Below are positions 17,267-27,190 of a stretch of DNA of 64,000 nt, piece by piece. The notes below the pieces were generated by a model. It was not told the origin of the DNA. It did not search any database and saw only the letters and a list, made by a program, of their open reading frames with translations. The stretch spans positions 4,092,001 through 4,156,000 of the forward strand of contig NZ_CP034451.1 of NCBI RefSeq assembly GCF_003952525.1, written 5' to 3'. The translations under genes and the position numbers were made by a program. Each line of letters opens with the position of its first letter. Position 1 is the stretch's first letter. The stretch comes from Mesorhizobium sp. M3A.F.Ca.ET.080.04.2.1 (GTDB lineage: Bacteria > Pseudomonadota > Alphaproteobacteria > Rhizobiales > Rhizobiaceae).

Positions 17267-18108
17267 CCGGCCTCTCCGTCCGTGCTGCTCGCGGAACTTT
17301 CATGTGGGGTGGACCTGACGCGCGAAAGCCGTTTCGGACGGTAGAGTTATTACGGGGGCGAAACTGAGCACGTGGTTTGGATAGCAGCAATCCGGTCCAC
17401 CGGCGCACATGCAGCGGCTTCATACAAGCGTTCAAGTTGCGAGATGAGCTTGAGTGAACGACGTCGGAGAATTGCGTCCCTTGGACGCTGGTTTCGCGGT
17501 TCCCGTAGGATTCGATTACGGGAAGCGTTCTTGGCTGCTTCTCGGCTCAGCGCTCATCTGGATGAACAACGTACCCGCGGTCAAGGTTTTCGCGACCTCA
17601 ACCCAGTCACCATCCCGCAACAGCAGCGGTCGGGTCCTGATCAAGCGCTCAGCCTCAGCACAGGTGCTGGAGCAACGGTAGAGCGCGGAAAACGTGTATC
17701 GGAATGCGCTGGCTCACCATAGGAAGCTGCCACGGCATGTCGAATGTCCCCAGGGGGCGGGACCGTTCCCTTGCATTTGTCTCGATGACGGGCTCTCAAA
17801 GCTAAAGCCAAGAGAGCTTTATAAAAATCGCACCCGATCGGCTGCGCAACGACGACCAGCTGAGGCCCGATCGGGTGCTAAGGTCGTGCCAAAAAAGGCG
17901 CGTCACTGTCGCATTTCTAGCCGGCTTGCGATCGGACGTCATCTCTTGGCGATCGTTGCCCCTTCTCTCAAATGCGCTTAGCGGCGCCGACGGCGAATAG
18001 CGCAAGCTTTTCCACCCGTTTCTACTCCACTACCGAGACTCGTCACCAACCTCCTTTTATTCGCTTCCATATGGCCCATCCTGTCTCCAATCGAGGAGGA
18101 GCGCGAAC
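17267..18108. other. Region without a recognised gene
   Basis: Several short frames cross these 842 bp, but none has a convincing start, ribosome binding site or recognisable motif. The main visible feature is the 12-bp inverted repeat at 17830-17878. Confidence 0.5.
17830..17878. repeat. Perfect 12-bp inverted repeat
   Basis: GCACCCGATCGG at 17830-17841 and CCGATCGGGTGC at 17867-17878 are exact inverted copies separated by 25 bp, in non-coding island DNA. It could be a stem-loop, a protein-binding site or the remains of a transposon end. No T-run follows it. Confidence 0.7.
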
Positions 18109-18396
18109 ATGGGCCAAGCCGTAGAACGTCTCAGTCTCGGGAATTCTTCTGCTCGCCAAACTGCCGTTGTCACCGGCACCATATTTGGCAGGGTGACAGT
18201 GAACGACAAGATATCAGGCGTTCTTGTCTGGGCTGAACTATGCTTGCAAGCCATAACCCAAAAATCGCCGATCCCTTTGAATTCGAGCCGGATGAATGGG
18301 TGTTTCAAAATTTTTGGCGGTTTTAGGCAGAACCCTCCGATGGCCCGCGTACCGGTCAAGCTTCGTGAGCACTTTAGGTTCGTCGATCAGGCATAG
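18109..18396 (+). CDS. Hypothetical protein
   Basis: This is a 95-residue frame with a strong ribosome binding site (GAGGAGGAG, ending 7 bases before the ATG). The product begins MGQAVERLSLGNSSARQ; it has no signal peptide, membrane helix or motif I recognise. The good translation signal is the main evidence; the C-terminal half (RMNGCFKIFGGFRQNPP) does not look strongly coding. Confidence 0.35.
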   Translation: MGQAVERLSLGNSSARQTAVVTGTIFGRVTVNDKISGVLVWAELCLQAITQKSPIPLNSSRMNGCFKIFGGFRQNPPMARVPVKLREHFRFVDQA

Positions 18397-18398
18397 GT

Positions 18399-18743
18399 TT
18401 GTATCCCATGCCACATGCTGGCCGTTTGCCTAGTTCGGAAGCCCTCGAGAGGCGTTGCTCGTCTTGGTATGGCGTCGCCCCTTTTTCCGATCCATCGGCC
18501 ACGGAGCTAGAATGCTGTCTAGCTGTTGCCGCCTACTTGGTCATCCGGCATGGAGATGCCTATATACCGACCTTCGAAAGGCTGGAATACGAGGTCGAAC
18601 AAATGCGGCGGAAGCTCGGAAATCGCGAGCGAGCGCAGCGCGTGCTGGCCACGCTCAACCTAAATGGCTCGGACAGCTGGAGCCGTGAGGTTGGTTCTCA
18701 AGGCCTGGATGGCGCCGCAATCACATTCGCCCGGGCGGGGTAA
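18399..18743 (+). CDS. Small conserved island protein, full copy of the 1.8 kb stub
   Basis: The frame has 114 codons from a TTG (an ATG follows at 18408). The convincing part begins at about residue 32 with PSATELECCLAVAAYLVIRH, then a charged helical segment (ERLEYEVEQMRRKLGNRERA). It matches the truncated frame at 1761-1853, which is coupled to the trb operon, so this small family seems tied to conjugation modules. The function is unknown. It converges on the integrase gene and overlaps its 3' end by 23 bp. Confidence 0.55.
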   Translation: MYPMPHAGRLPSSEALERRCSSWYGVAPFSDPSATELECCLAVAAYLVIRHGDAYIPTFERLEYEVEQMRRKLGNRERAQRVLATLNLNGSDSWSREVGSQGLDGAAITFARAG

Positions 18744-20043
18744 AAGCGATTTTTTGAAGCCACTCGCGCTTTTGCGCTAACGAAGGTCCCGCGCCGTATT
18801 TGGGCCGGATCCATTTGTGGCCCATCAGAGAAGCAATTACCTTCTCCGGCGCCTCAACTGCCGTCAGCCGGTCCTCGAAAGTGTGTCGCAGGCTATAAAG
18901 ACTATGCTCGGAAGTCGGCAGAAGTTCCTTGCTGGCGAGCACCTTGTTGACGAGCGCTGAAAGTGACGCGGCCTTGTCGCGATAACGAGGAAAGCCGTCC
19001 GGATGGAGCTTGATGGCTGCAAGTGCGCCGCCAACCAAGGGAATGTCACGGGCTGAATGACCGGTCTTCAAGCGACGGCCATTGGGGCGCACCCGCACAT
19101 GCGGGATTTCTTGATCGAGGTGGATTGTTTCGGTGGTGAGGTTTGCCGCTTCAGAAAGCCTGAGTCCGGTATCGGCAATCACATAGATTAGATGGCGGGC
19201 TTCGTCATTGAGTCCGTCGAGCGCGCCTTCAGCGAGTATCTTCTCCTGAATGAACTCCGCTGTGAACGCAGCGCGTTGCCCGGGGACGGCGCCGGAAAGA
19301 CGCAGGTTTCGAAAAACCGGCTCCAGCTTGAGCTGGTGAGTCAGATCGACGACGCGCAGCATTTTCGAAACATGGCCGATGTCCTTGTTGGCCGTACCGA
19401 TATCAAGTCCATCCTCAACGATCCGCTTTTGCCACCACTCGCGGAACGCGATTGCGTCGTCCCGAGTGAGGCTTGCGATCTCCTTGTCGCCAATGACTCC
19501 AACCAGATTGGCAACTGCGCGCTTTTTGGGGTTACGCCATTTCTTGATTTGGTTAGGCGACATGGTCAGCAAGTTCTGTTGCTCGATCGTCTCGAATTCC
19601 TTGATAAGACCGCTCAGGCGGACCGCTGGCCGCTTCTCCCCACCCATGACGGCCGAGACGTCCTGCGCGTCCTCGATCGATTTTTTGTCGAGGAGCAGCT
19701 TGATACGGGCCATGAGTTCGTCGAGCGGCCCCGCTGCTAGTTCCTCGTTAGAGCGATAGGCCAATCCAAATGACCGCGCGCGCTTCCTCGCGGCTTCGAA
19801 ACGCAGCCCCGCCTCGGCGGATTGGCCTTCCCGCAGTCTACGCCAATACGCCTCCAGCCCCGCGCCGAGGCTTTGCACTGCATCTCGCGCCCGTACACCG
19901 CGGGGATCGTCAGCCACGGCGACGCCCGTGGAAATGCGTACTAGGCAGCGGCGATCAAACGCCGCGAATTCCTTCGGCACCCTGCGGACGAGATACCAGA
20001 TGCCTTCACGTTTATGCGGCTTTGGCGCTGCGGAACGTCGCAT
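18721..20043 (-). CDS. Tyrosine site-specific recombinase (integrase)
   Basis: This is a 440-residue phage-type integrase. The catalytic set is visible: Arg295 in ADTGLRLSEA, a lysine near 326, Arg386 in YSLRHTFE, His409 in LMGHKW and the nucleophile Tyr416 in RPKYG. The usual HxxR box has Tyr in place of His, a tolerated variant. The N-terminal part has an arm-binding/core-binding layout. It lies 115 bp from the 3' end of a tRNA-Ser gene, the expected integration site, and probably catalyses integration and excision of the island. It looks intact. Confidence 0.92.
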   Translation of the reverse strand: MRRSAAPKPHKREGIWYLVRRVPKEFAAFDRRCLVRISTGVAVADDPRGVRARDAVQSLGAGLEAYWRRLREGQSAEAGLRFEAARKRARSFGLAYRSNEELAAGPLDELMARIKLLLDKKSIEDAQDVSAVMGGEKRPAVRLSGLIKEFETIEQQNLLTMSPNQIKKWRNPKKRAVANLVGVIGDKEIASLTRDDAIAFREWWQKRIVEDGLDIGTANKDIGHVSKMLRVVDLTHQLKLEPVFRNLRLSGAVPGQRAAFTAEFIQEKILAEGALDGLNDEARHLIYVIADTGLRLSEAANLTTETIHLDQEIPHVRVRPNGRRLKTGHSARDIPLVGGALAAIKLHPDGFPRYRDKAASLSALVNKVLASKELLPTSEHSLYSLRHTFEDRLTAVEAPEKVIASLMGHKWIRPKYGAGPSLAQKREWLQKIAFTPPGRM

Positions 20044-20057
20044 TATCTTTCTCTAAT

Positions 20058-20079
20058 GTTACACAGTTTGTTACACAGT
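20058..20079. repeat. Direct repeat between integrase and tRNA-Ser
   Basis: GTTACACAGT occurs at 20058-20067 and again at 20070-20079, separated by TT, giving a 12-bp period. It lies just upstream of the integrase start and within 100 bp of the tRNA end. Spacing close to one helical turn suggests a protein-binding site such as an integrase arm site or a repressor operator. Confidence 0.6.
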
Positions 20080-20157
20080 CTAAGATAAGTTTCGCTTCGC
20101 GCTGGTCAAGCGCAACAAGGAAGCTTTTGAAAGGAAACGATTATTATGGAAGCTAAA

Positions 20158-20247
20158 TGGCGGAGAGGGAGGGATTCGAACCCCCGATACCCTTGCGAGT
20201 ATGCCGCATTTCGAGTGCGGTGCATTCGACCACTCTGCCACCTCTCC
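20158..20247 (-). tRNA. tRNA-Ser (anticodon CGA)
   Basis: The minus strand folds as a class II tRNA. The acceptor stem is GGAGAGG (20241-20247) with CCTCTCC (20162-20168), the anticodon is CGA (complement of 20211-20213), a long serine-type variable arm is present, GGTTCGAATC forms the T loop, and CCA is encoded at 20158-20160. The CCA end faces the integrase and the island, making the 3' part of this gene the likely attachment site. The gene itself is intact, as expected when the element carries the missing end. Confidence 0.95.
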
Positions 20248-20665
20248 GCGAGGTCATGGTCGGCCGTTGCCGGCGCGGCGCACTAGATAACGGCTGACTG
20301 CAGCAGTTACAAGGCCCTCTTGGCGGATTTCCAGCTTCTTCGAAAGTCGGCAGGGCACGCTGCTTCGGTCTTCGCCGCAAGCGAGGTTTCAGCGCGTCCT
20401 CGCCGTGTTGCCCCTTGAGGGTCGGCTGACCGTGGGGCGGTTGGCACAGGCTGCAAGCTACCACCAGCGCCGGACGCTGCGCCGGTGCTGGCTCCCGGAA
20501 AGGCTCATTGCCTTGACTTCCGCGCAACCATCGGTTAGGGACAGCCCGCAATCGGCGTGGAGGCTCTTCCGCGCCGCTTGTTTTTTGAACCCGCAGACTG
20601 ACAAAAAGACGGCCGAACCGCTTGAGGCGGTTCATCGAGGCCGACCGAACAGCGAAAGGCAAAAA
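20248..20665. other. Intergenic region and rplU leader
   Basis: No gene was found in these 418 bp between tRNA-Ser and rplU; the rplU frame stays open upstream to 20405 but that part does not resemble L21. A small hairpin (GAACCGC at 20615-20621, GCGGTTC at 20627-20633) lies 33 bp before the rplU ATG and could be an autoregulatory leader element. That is inference only. Confidence 0.5.
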
Positions 20666-21355
20666 ATGTTCGCAGTCATCAAAACGGGCGGCAAGCAGTA
20701 TCGCGTCGCCGCCAACGATCTGCTCAAGATCGAGAAAGTCGAAGCCAAGGTCGGCGATATCGTCGAGATCGGCAATGTGCTCGCGCATGGCGAGGGCGAG
20801 AACGTCACCTTCGGCGCACCCTTCGTCGATGGCGCCATGGTCACGGCGGAAGTTGTCGAGCAGGGCAAGAACCGCACCGTCATCGCTTTCAAGAAGCGCC
20901 GCCGCCAGAATTCGCGCCGCAAGATCGGCCACCGCCAGCTGCTGACCACCGTGCGGATTTCCGAGATCCTGCTGGGTGGCGCCAAGCCGGCGAAGAAGGC
21001 TGCTGCGAAGGCCGAAGCCAAGGCTGAAGTCGCTGCCGAGGCGAAGGCCGAAGCCGCTCCGAAGGAAGCCAAGGCCAAGAAGACAGAGGCGGCTGCGAAG
21101 GACGACGCCACTGCCGAGACCGCTGCCGCGCCGCTGTTCAAGGCGCCGAAGGGCGAGCCGGACGACCTGACCGTGATCAAGGGCATCGGCCCCGTCGCTG
21201 CGAAGGACCTCAACGAGCAGGGCATCATCACCTTCGCGCAGCTCGCCAAGCTGACCGACAAGGATGTCGCCAAGATCGACGAGCACATGCCGTTCAGCAC
21301 CGACCAGATCAAGGACTGGCGCGAGCAGGCCAAGGAACTGGCGAAGAAGAAGTAA
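20666..21355 (+). CDS. rplU: Ribosomal protein L21 with C-terminal extension
   Basis: The product is 50S protein L21, which binds 23S rRNA. The protein has 229 residues, about twice the usual length of about 103. Residues 1-103 are L21 ([31 protein letters not shown]). A low-complexity Ala/Lys/Glu linker follows at about 104-165, then a helix-hairpin-helix-like domain ([19 protein letters not shown]) to the end. Similar extensions occur in other Rhizobiales. The start at 20666 is set by homology; the frame continues upstream. rpmA follows after 115 bp. Confidence 0.95.
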   Translation: MFAVIKTGGKQYRVAANDLLKIEKVEAKVGDIVEIGNVLAHGEGENVTFGAPFVDGAMVTAEVVEQGKNRTVIAFKKRRRQNSRRKIGHRQLLTTVRISEILLGGAKPAKKAAAKAEAKAEVAAEAKAEAAPKEAKAKKTEAAAKDDATAETAAAPLFKAPKGEPDDLTVIKGIGPVAAKDLNEQGIITFAQLAKLTDKDVAKIDEHMPFSTDQIKDWREQAKELAKKK

Positions 21356-21470
21356 GGCGCACGAATAAGTAAGACGGGCCGGCGGCTGCCGCCGGTACGG
21401 ACTTGAAACGGAACGCGAACGCGTTCATAAGACAATTCAAGCGCCCCCAGGGCGCATCGGAGTTAGTTAG

Positions 21471-21740
21471 ATGGCACACAAGAAAGCTGGCGGTTCGTCG
21501 CGCAACGGTCGCGACTCGCATTCCAAGCGGCTCGGCGTGAAGAAGTTCGGCGGCGAAGCCGTGGTTGCCGGCAACATCATCATTCGTCAGCGCGGCACGC
21601 AATGGCATCCGGGCACCAACGTAGGCATGGGCACGGACCACACCCTCTTTGCGCTCGAAGCCGGCGCAGTCGCCTTCAACAAAAAAGCCAACGGCCGAAC
21701 CTACGTTTCGGTGAACCCGATTACCAAAGCAGCGGAGTAG
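21471..21740 (+). CDS. rpmA: Ribosomal protein L27
   Basis: This is an 89-residue protein starting [20 protein letters not shown], the classic L27 N-terminus that reaches the peptidyl transferase centre. The whole protein is conserved ([19 protein letters not shown]). It follows rplU as in nearly all bacteria, and a strong terminator lies 70 bp downstream. Confidence 0.98.
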   Translation: MAHKKAGGSSRNGRDSHSKRLGVKKFGGEAVVAGNIIIRQRGTQWHPGTNVGMGTDHTLFALEAGAVAFNKKANGRTYVSVNPITKAAE

Positions 21741-21809
21741 CCGGTTCCGCACCATAACACCGGCGCCCATCTCGGGAACCGGTGTCTGGCCAGTCCAGGA
21801 AAAGGATCA

Positions 21810-21839
21810 GGAGAGATGGGCTTCCATCTCTCCTTTTTT
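21810..21839 (+). terminator. Rho-independent terminator of rplU-rpmA
   Basis: GGAGAGATGG and CCATCTCTCC form a perfect 10-bp stem around a 4-base loop, followed directly by six T. This ends the rplU-rpmA transcript. It also makes an upstream start for the next gene at 21816 unlikely. Confidence 0.93.
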
Positions 21840-21866
21840 CATTTTCTTTTTGCCTGGAGGACTAAA

Positions 21867-22454
21867 ATGGTTGCCGAAGCGGAAGACAGCGAAGACGAAA
21901 GTTATGCGATCGATTGCCCGGTGCTCGCGACCGAGCGTCTGGTCATGCGCGCCCCGCGCGAGAGCGATCTCGGGCAACTGGTGGCGCTGGCCGACAACCG
22001 TCACGTCGCCGAGATGCTGGCCCGCATGCCGCATCCCTATGGCGAGGCCGAAGGCCGGGCCTTTCTCGCCATGGCCTCCTCTCAGCGCGCCGGCATCGTC
22101 TATGCGCTGACGCTCGCCGGCACCGGCACCTTCGTCGGCTGCGCGGGGCTCAACACCACCGATCGCGGGCTGGAGCTCGGCTACTGGATCGGCGAGCCTT
22201 ACTGGAAGCGCGGCTATGCGACAGAGGCGGCGCACGCGCTGGTCGACCTCGCCTTCCAGAAGACCTCGATCCAGGTGCTGCACGTCTCGACCCGGGTCAT
22301 CAATCCTGCCTCGCGGCGCGTCATCCACAAGTGCGGCTTCCAGTATGCCGGCCAGGGCATGCTGAACTCGATCGTCGCCGGCCAGGTGCCGGTCGAGCGC
22401 TACCGCCTGGACAAAAAGACGTGGAGCAGCCTGCGCAACTGGGTCCACTTCTGA
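21867..22454 (+). CDS. GNAT family N-acetyltransferase (RimJ/RimL type)
   Basis: This is a 195-residue acetyltransferase related to the ribosomal-protein N-acetyltransferase group. ERLVMRAPRESDL opens the domain near residue 21, LELGYWIGEPYWKRGYATEA is the acetyl-CoA binding region, and NPASRRVIHKCGF closes it. The ATG at 21867 is preceded by TGGAGG; an upstream ATG at 21816 lies inside the terminator. The substrate cannot be told. Confidence 0.88.
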   Translation: MVAEAEDSEDESYAIDCPVLATERLVMRAPRESDLGQLVALADNRHVAEMLARMPHPYGEAEGRAFLAMASSQRAGIVYALTLAGTGTFVGCAGLNTTDRGLELGYWIGEPYWKRGYATEAAHALVDLAFQKTSIQVLHVSTRVINPASRRVIHKCGFQYAGQGMLNSIVAGQVPVERYRLDKKTWSSLRNWVHF

Positions 22455-22621
22455 GATGGGCCGATATTCAGGTGATGCCGGCCTGCGAGTGGCTACTTCC
22501 TCCGCTTCCGGTGCTCACGTGCCTCAAGCACGCTCCGCTCCGGTTCTCGGAAGCCGCCGCTCTCGGCGCGGCCTGACCTCAATCTCGACCCATCTGGGTG
22601 CGCTTGATCGTGCTGGGGGGC

Positions 22622-23485
22622 TCAGCCGAGCTCGACCCAGACCGGCAGGTGGTCGGAACCGACCGCTTTGCTGTCGGCCCACAGGCGCTGCAGCGATTTG
22701 GCCAGCGAAGCGCTGGTGAAGACGTAATCGATGCATTTGTGACGGCTGGCGTCGTCGGGTCGGTCGGGATCGACACAGGTGACGAGATCAGAAGCGCCGA
22801 GGCGCTGGGCGGCGTCGACCGCCAGATCGGCGGTCAGCGGCATGCCGAACTGATGGTCCGGACGGCCGGCGAGTTCGACATATTCGGGCGAGCCCGGCAG
22901 CATGTTGAAGTCGCCCATGACGATGAAGGCTTCCGGATAGGGCAAATCCGGCAGGCCGATCTCGGGAATGCCGGACAGGCCGCCGCCTTCCAGCGCGTAG
23001 TTCAGCAGGCGCTGGCGCAGGAACCGGATCTGGGCCTGGCGTTCGACCGGACTGCGGTGGTCGAGATGGGTGGAGTAGAAGCGCACGAAGCCGAGCGGCG
23101 TCTCGATGAGCGCCTCGAGCGCGCCGCGCTGGAAGTTCATCGCCTCGAGGCTGCGGCTGCGCGGCAAAAGGAGATTGCGCGACAGATGAATGGGCGACTT
23201 CGACAGCACCATGTTGCCGAGCTGGAAAGTCCGGGTGACGGCGCGGCCGGCCTCCAGGCGCGAGCCGACATTGACCTCGAAATTGCAGCCATAGGCGGCG
23301 AAATAGTCGGGCAGCGCCTCGCCGATCTCGGCCACCATGTCGCGGTCGCCGTTGCGCGGGTTGTTGCGGGTGACCTCCTGCAGCGCGATCACGTCGGCGC
23401 CGCGCACCGCTTCCGCGATGCGGCCGACGTCGTAGCGATCGTCGAGACCGATGCCATACTGGATGTTGTAGGTGACGAGCTTCAT
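22622..23485 (-). CDS. Endonuclease/exonuclease/phosphatase family protein
   Basis: This is a 287-residue EEP-fold hydrolase. YNIQYG, the metal-binding glutamate in ALQEV, STHLDH, GDFNM and the C-terminal SDHLPV are all present, so the metal centre is intact. Family members cleave nucleic acid or phosphoester/inositol phosphate bonds; the substrate is not evident. The ATG at 23485 starts MKLVTYNIQYG, where the domain begins; the frame extends 13 codons further. It is divergent from obgE. Confidence 0.88.
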   Translation of the reverse strand: MKLVTYNIQYGIGLDDRYDVGRIAEAVRGADVIALQEVTRNNPRNGDRDMVAEIGEALPDYFAAYGCNFEVNVGSRLEAGRAVTRTFQLGNMVLSKSPIHLSRNLLLPRSRSLEAMNFQRGALEALIETPLGFVRFYSTHLDHRSPVERQAQIRFLRQRLLNYALEGGGLSGIPEIGLPDLPYPEAFIVMGDFNMLPGSPEYVELAGRPDHQFGMPLTADLAVDAAQRLGASDLVTCVDPDRPDDASRHKCIDYVFTSASLAKSLQRLWADSKAVGSDHLPVWVELG

Positions 23486-23680
23486 TCCGGTGCTCCAACG
23501 CCGACGCGGAACCGCGAACAGCACAACGGACCGTCGCGCGCGATCGCTCGCGGCCTGACAGTGCTACCGCTTCTGCGGCGCGCGCAAAAGCGTGTGCCAG
23601 CGCTTTCGTCACAAAACAGCCTCGCCCTAAGCTTCGCCTTGGTTTAAGCAGTCGCGCAAGACCATCACAGAAACCTGTAA

Positions 23681-24712
<1,032 letters not shown>

Positions 24713-24717
24713 GCCTC

Positions 24718-25857
24718 ATGAAATCGCTGAAATCATACCGGCGCATTACCGTGAAGATCGGCTCGGCGCTGCTCGTCGACCGCTCGACGGGCTTGAAGCG
24801 CGACTGGCTGAACTCGCTCGCAGCCGACATTGCGGCGCTCGCCAATGCCGGCGCCGAGGTGCTCGTCGTTTCTTCCGGCGCGATCGCGCTCGGCCGCACC
24901 ATCCTCGGCCTCGGCAAGCGCGCGCTGAAGCTCGAGGAAAGCCAGGCTGCCGCCGCGGTGGGCCAGATCGCGCTCGCCGGCGCCTGGTCGGACGCGCTCG
25001 GCAAGGACGGGCTGAAGTCGGGCCAGATTCTGTTGACCCTGGGCGACACCGAGGAGCGCCGTCGCTACCTCAACGCGCGCGCGACGATCTCGACGCTGAT
25101 CAAGATGAAGGCGGTGCCGGTCATCAACGAGAACGACACGGTGGCGACCTCGGAAATCCGCTATGGCGACAACGACCGGCTGGCCGCACGGGTGGCGACC
25201 ATGATGGGCGCCGACCTGCTGGTGCTGCTTTCCGACATCGATGGGCTCTACACGGCGCCGCCGGCGAAAGATCCGACGGCGAAGTTCATCCCGGTGGTCG
25301 ACCGCATCACCCCCGACATCGAGGCGATGGCGGGCGCCGCGGCCTCGGAGCTGTCGCGCGGCGGCATGCGGACAAAGCTCGATGCCGGCAAGATCGCCAA
25401 CGCCGCCGGCACCGCCATGATCATCACTTCAGGCACAAGGCTGTCGCCGCTGATGGCGATCGAGCGCGGCGAACGCGCCACCTTCTTCAGACCGAGCGCC
25501 AATCCGGTGAAGGGCTACAAGACCTGGATCGCTGGGCAGCTGGAGCCGGCGGGCCGGCTCACCGTCGATGCCGGCGCCGTCGGCGCGCTGAAGTCGGGCA
25601 AGTCGCTGCTGCCGGCCGGCGTCAGGCTGGTCAGCGGCAACTTCTCGCGCGGCGACACGGTGGCGATCCTGTCGCCCGAGGGGCGCGAGATCGCGCGCGG
25701 GCTGGTTGCCTACGACGCCGCCGATGCCGTAAGGATCGCAGGCCTGAAGACCGCCGAGATCGAAACCGTGCTCGGCTATGAGGCGCGTTCGGCGATGATC
25801 CACCGCGACGACCTTGTGGTGAGCATTGCCGGCGACCACGTATTGGCCGACGAGTAG
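24718..25857 (+). CDS. proB: Glutamate 5-kinase
   Basis: The enzyme phosphorylates glutamate, the first step of proline synthesis. It has 379 residues: an amino-acid kinase domain ([41 protein letters not shown]) to about 260, then a C-terminal PUA domain. It is followed by proA after 11 bp; the pair makes glutamate 5-semialdehyde. Confidence 0.97.
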   Translation: MKSLKSYRRITVKIGSALLVDRSTGLKRDWLNSLAADIAALANAGAEVLVVSSGAIALGRTILGLGKRALKLEESQAAAAVGQIALAGAWSDALGKDGLKSGQILLTLGDTEERRRYLNARATISTLIKMKAVPVINENDTVATSEIRYGDNDRLAARVATMMGADLLVLLSDIDGLYTAPPAKDPTAKFIPVVDRITPDIEAMAGAAASELSRGGMRTKLDAGKIANAAGTAMIITSGTRLSPLMAIERGERATFFRPSANPVKGYKTWIAGQLEPAGRLTVDAGAVGALKSGKSLLPAGVRLVSGNFSRGDTVAILSPEGREIARGLVAYDAADAVRIAGLKTAEIETVLGYEARSAMIHRDDLVVSIAGDHVLADE

Positions 25858-25868
25858 CCCAGTGGAGG

Positions 25869-27161
25869 ATGACCATGCTCAAGCTGCATGAAAAATCCGG
25901 GGAAGACACGGTGGCGATGATGACCGATATCGGCCGTCGCGCCCGCGCTGCCGCCCGACCGCTGGCCGTCGCATCGACAGAAGCCAAGAACAGCGCCCTA
26001 TCCGCGATGGCCGACGCCATCCTGCGCAACGAGCAGGCGATCCTTAAGGCCAATGCCATCGACATGGCGAACGGCGAAGAGGCCGGATTCTCCGCCTCGC
26101 TCATGGACCGGCTGAAGCTTAATCCGGCGCGCATCAAGGCCATGGCCGACGGCATCCGCGAGATCGCCGCGCTCAAGGACCCGGTCGGCGACGTGATTGC
26201 CGAATGGGACCGGCCGAACGGCCTCCATATCGAACGCGTGCGCACGCCGCTCGGCGTCGTCGGGGTGATCTATGAGAGTCGCCCGAACGTTACGGCGGAC
26301 GCCGGCGCGCTCTGCCTTAAAGCTGGCAATCCGGTGATCCTGCGCGGCGGCTCGGATTCGCTCAATTCCTCCTCCGCTATCCATGCCTGCATGGCCGAGG
26401 GGCTGAAGGCCGCCGGCCTACCGGAAGACGCTATCCAGCTGGTGCCGACCACGGACCGCGCCGCCGTCGGCGAGATGTTGAAGGGTCTGGGCGGCAATCT
26501 GGACGTCATCATCCCGCGCGGTGGCAAAAGCCTTGTCGGGCGCGTGCAGACCGAAGCCCGGGTGCCGGTCTTTGCGCATCTCGAAGGCATCTGCCACCTC
26601 TATGTCGACCGGTCCGCGAAGCTCGACATGGCGGTGGCGATCGCCGTCAACGCCAAGATGCGGCGCACCGGCATCTGCGGGGCCGCCGAGACGCTGCTGG
26701 TCGACCAAGCCGTCGCCTCGACGCATCTGGTGCCGATCCTGGAGGCGCTGCACGCCGCCGGCTGCGAGATCCATGCCGACGCCGAGGTGCTGCTGGCCTA
26801 TTCCGATGCCAGCCCGGCGACCGATGCGGACTGGGTGACGGAGTATCTCGACGCCGTCATCGCGGTGAAGCTGGTCGACGGCGTCGCCGGCGCGATCGAG
26901 CATATCGAGACCTTCTCCTCGCACCACACCGAGGCGATCGTGGCCGAGGACGCGAAGGCGGTCGAAAGATTCTTCAATGAGATCGACTCGGCCATCCTTT
27001 TGCACAACGCCTCGACGCAGTTCGCCGATGGCGGCGAGTTCGGCATGGGCGCCGAGATCGGCATCGCCACCGGCAAGATGCATGCGCGGGGTCCGGTCGG
27101 CGTCGAGCAGCTGACTTCGTTCAAATACCGCGTGCGCGGGTCGGGACAGGTGCGGCCTTGA
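25869..27161 (+). CDS. proA: Gamma-glutamyl phosphate reductase
   Basis: The enzyme reduces gamma-glutamyl phosphate to glutamate 5-semialdehyde with NADPH. The 430-residue protein of the aldehyde dehydrogenase fold contains [19 protein letters not shown], the nucleotide-binding region and the catalytic cysteine in [13 protein letters not shown]. It ends with [14 protein letters not shown], the usual C-terminus. A GGAG site precedes the ATG at 25869. Confidence 0.97.
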   Translation: MTMLKLHEKSGEDTVAMMTDIGRRARAAARPLAVASTEAKNSALSAMADAILRNEQAILKANAIDMANGEEAGFSASLMDRLKLNPARIKAMADGIREIAALKDPVGDVIAEWDRPNGLHIERVRTPLGVVGVIYESRPNVTADAGALCLKAGNPVILRGGSDSLNSSSAIHACMAEGLKAAGLPEDAIQLVPTTDRAAVGEMLKGLGGNLDVIIPRGGKSLVGRVQTEARVPVFAHLEGICHLYVDRSAKLDMAVAIAVNAKMRRTGICGAAETLLVDQAVASTHLVPILEALHAAGCEIHADAEVLLAYSDASPATDADWVTEYLDAVIAVKLVDGVAGAIEHIETFSSHHTEAIVAEDAKAVERFFNEIDSAILLHNASTQFADGGEFGMGAEIGIATGKMHARGPVGVEQLTSFKYRVRGSGQVRP

Positions 27162-27190
27162 AGCTGGTTGGCCAAAGGGCCTGAGGCACC

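Larger units (their letters stand above)
1..20157. mobile_element. End of an integrated conjugative/symbiosis-type island at tRNA-Ser
   Basis: The segment is bounded on the right by a tRNA-Ser(CGA) gene, whose 3' end faces a tyrosine recombinase gene 115 bp away. That arrangement is typical of elements that integrate into the 3' end of a tRNA. The left end is outside the window. Inside are conjugation genes (trbG end, trbI, DUF2274), a microaerobic cargo (hemN, fnrN, fixNOQPGHIS), decayed genes and repeats. To the right of the tRNA the gene content changes at once to housekeeping genes. The boundary is inferred from gene order and the tRNA/integrase pairing. The second attachment site needed to prove it is not visible here. 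Confidence 0.8.

Noticed and set aside
21741..21782. Inverted repeat CCGGTTCC/GGAACCGG after rpmA
   Set aside because: A much better terminator with a T-run follows at 21810-21839; the weaker repeat was not annotated separately.
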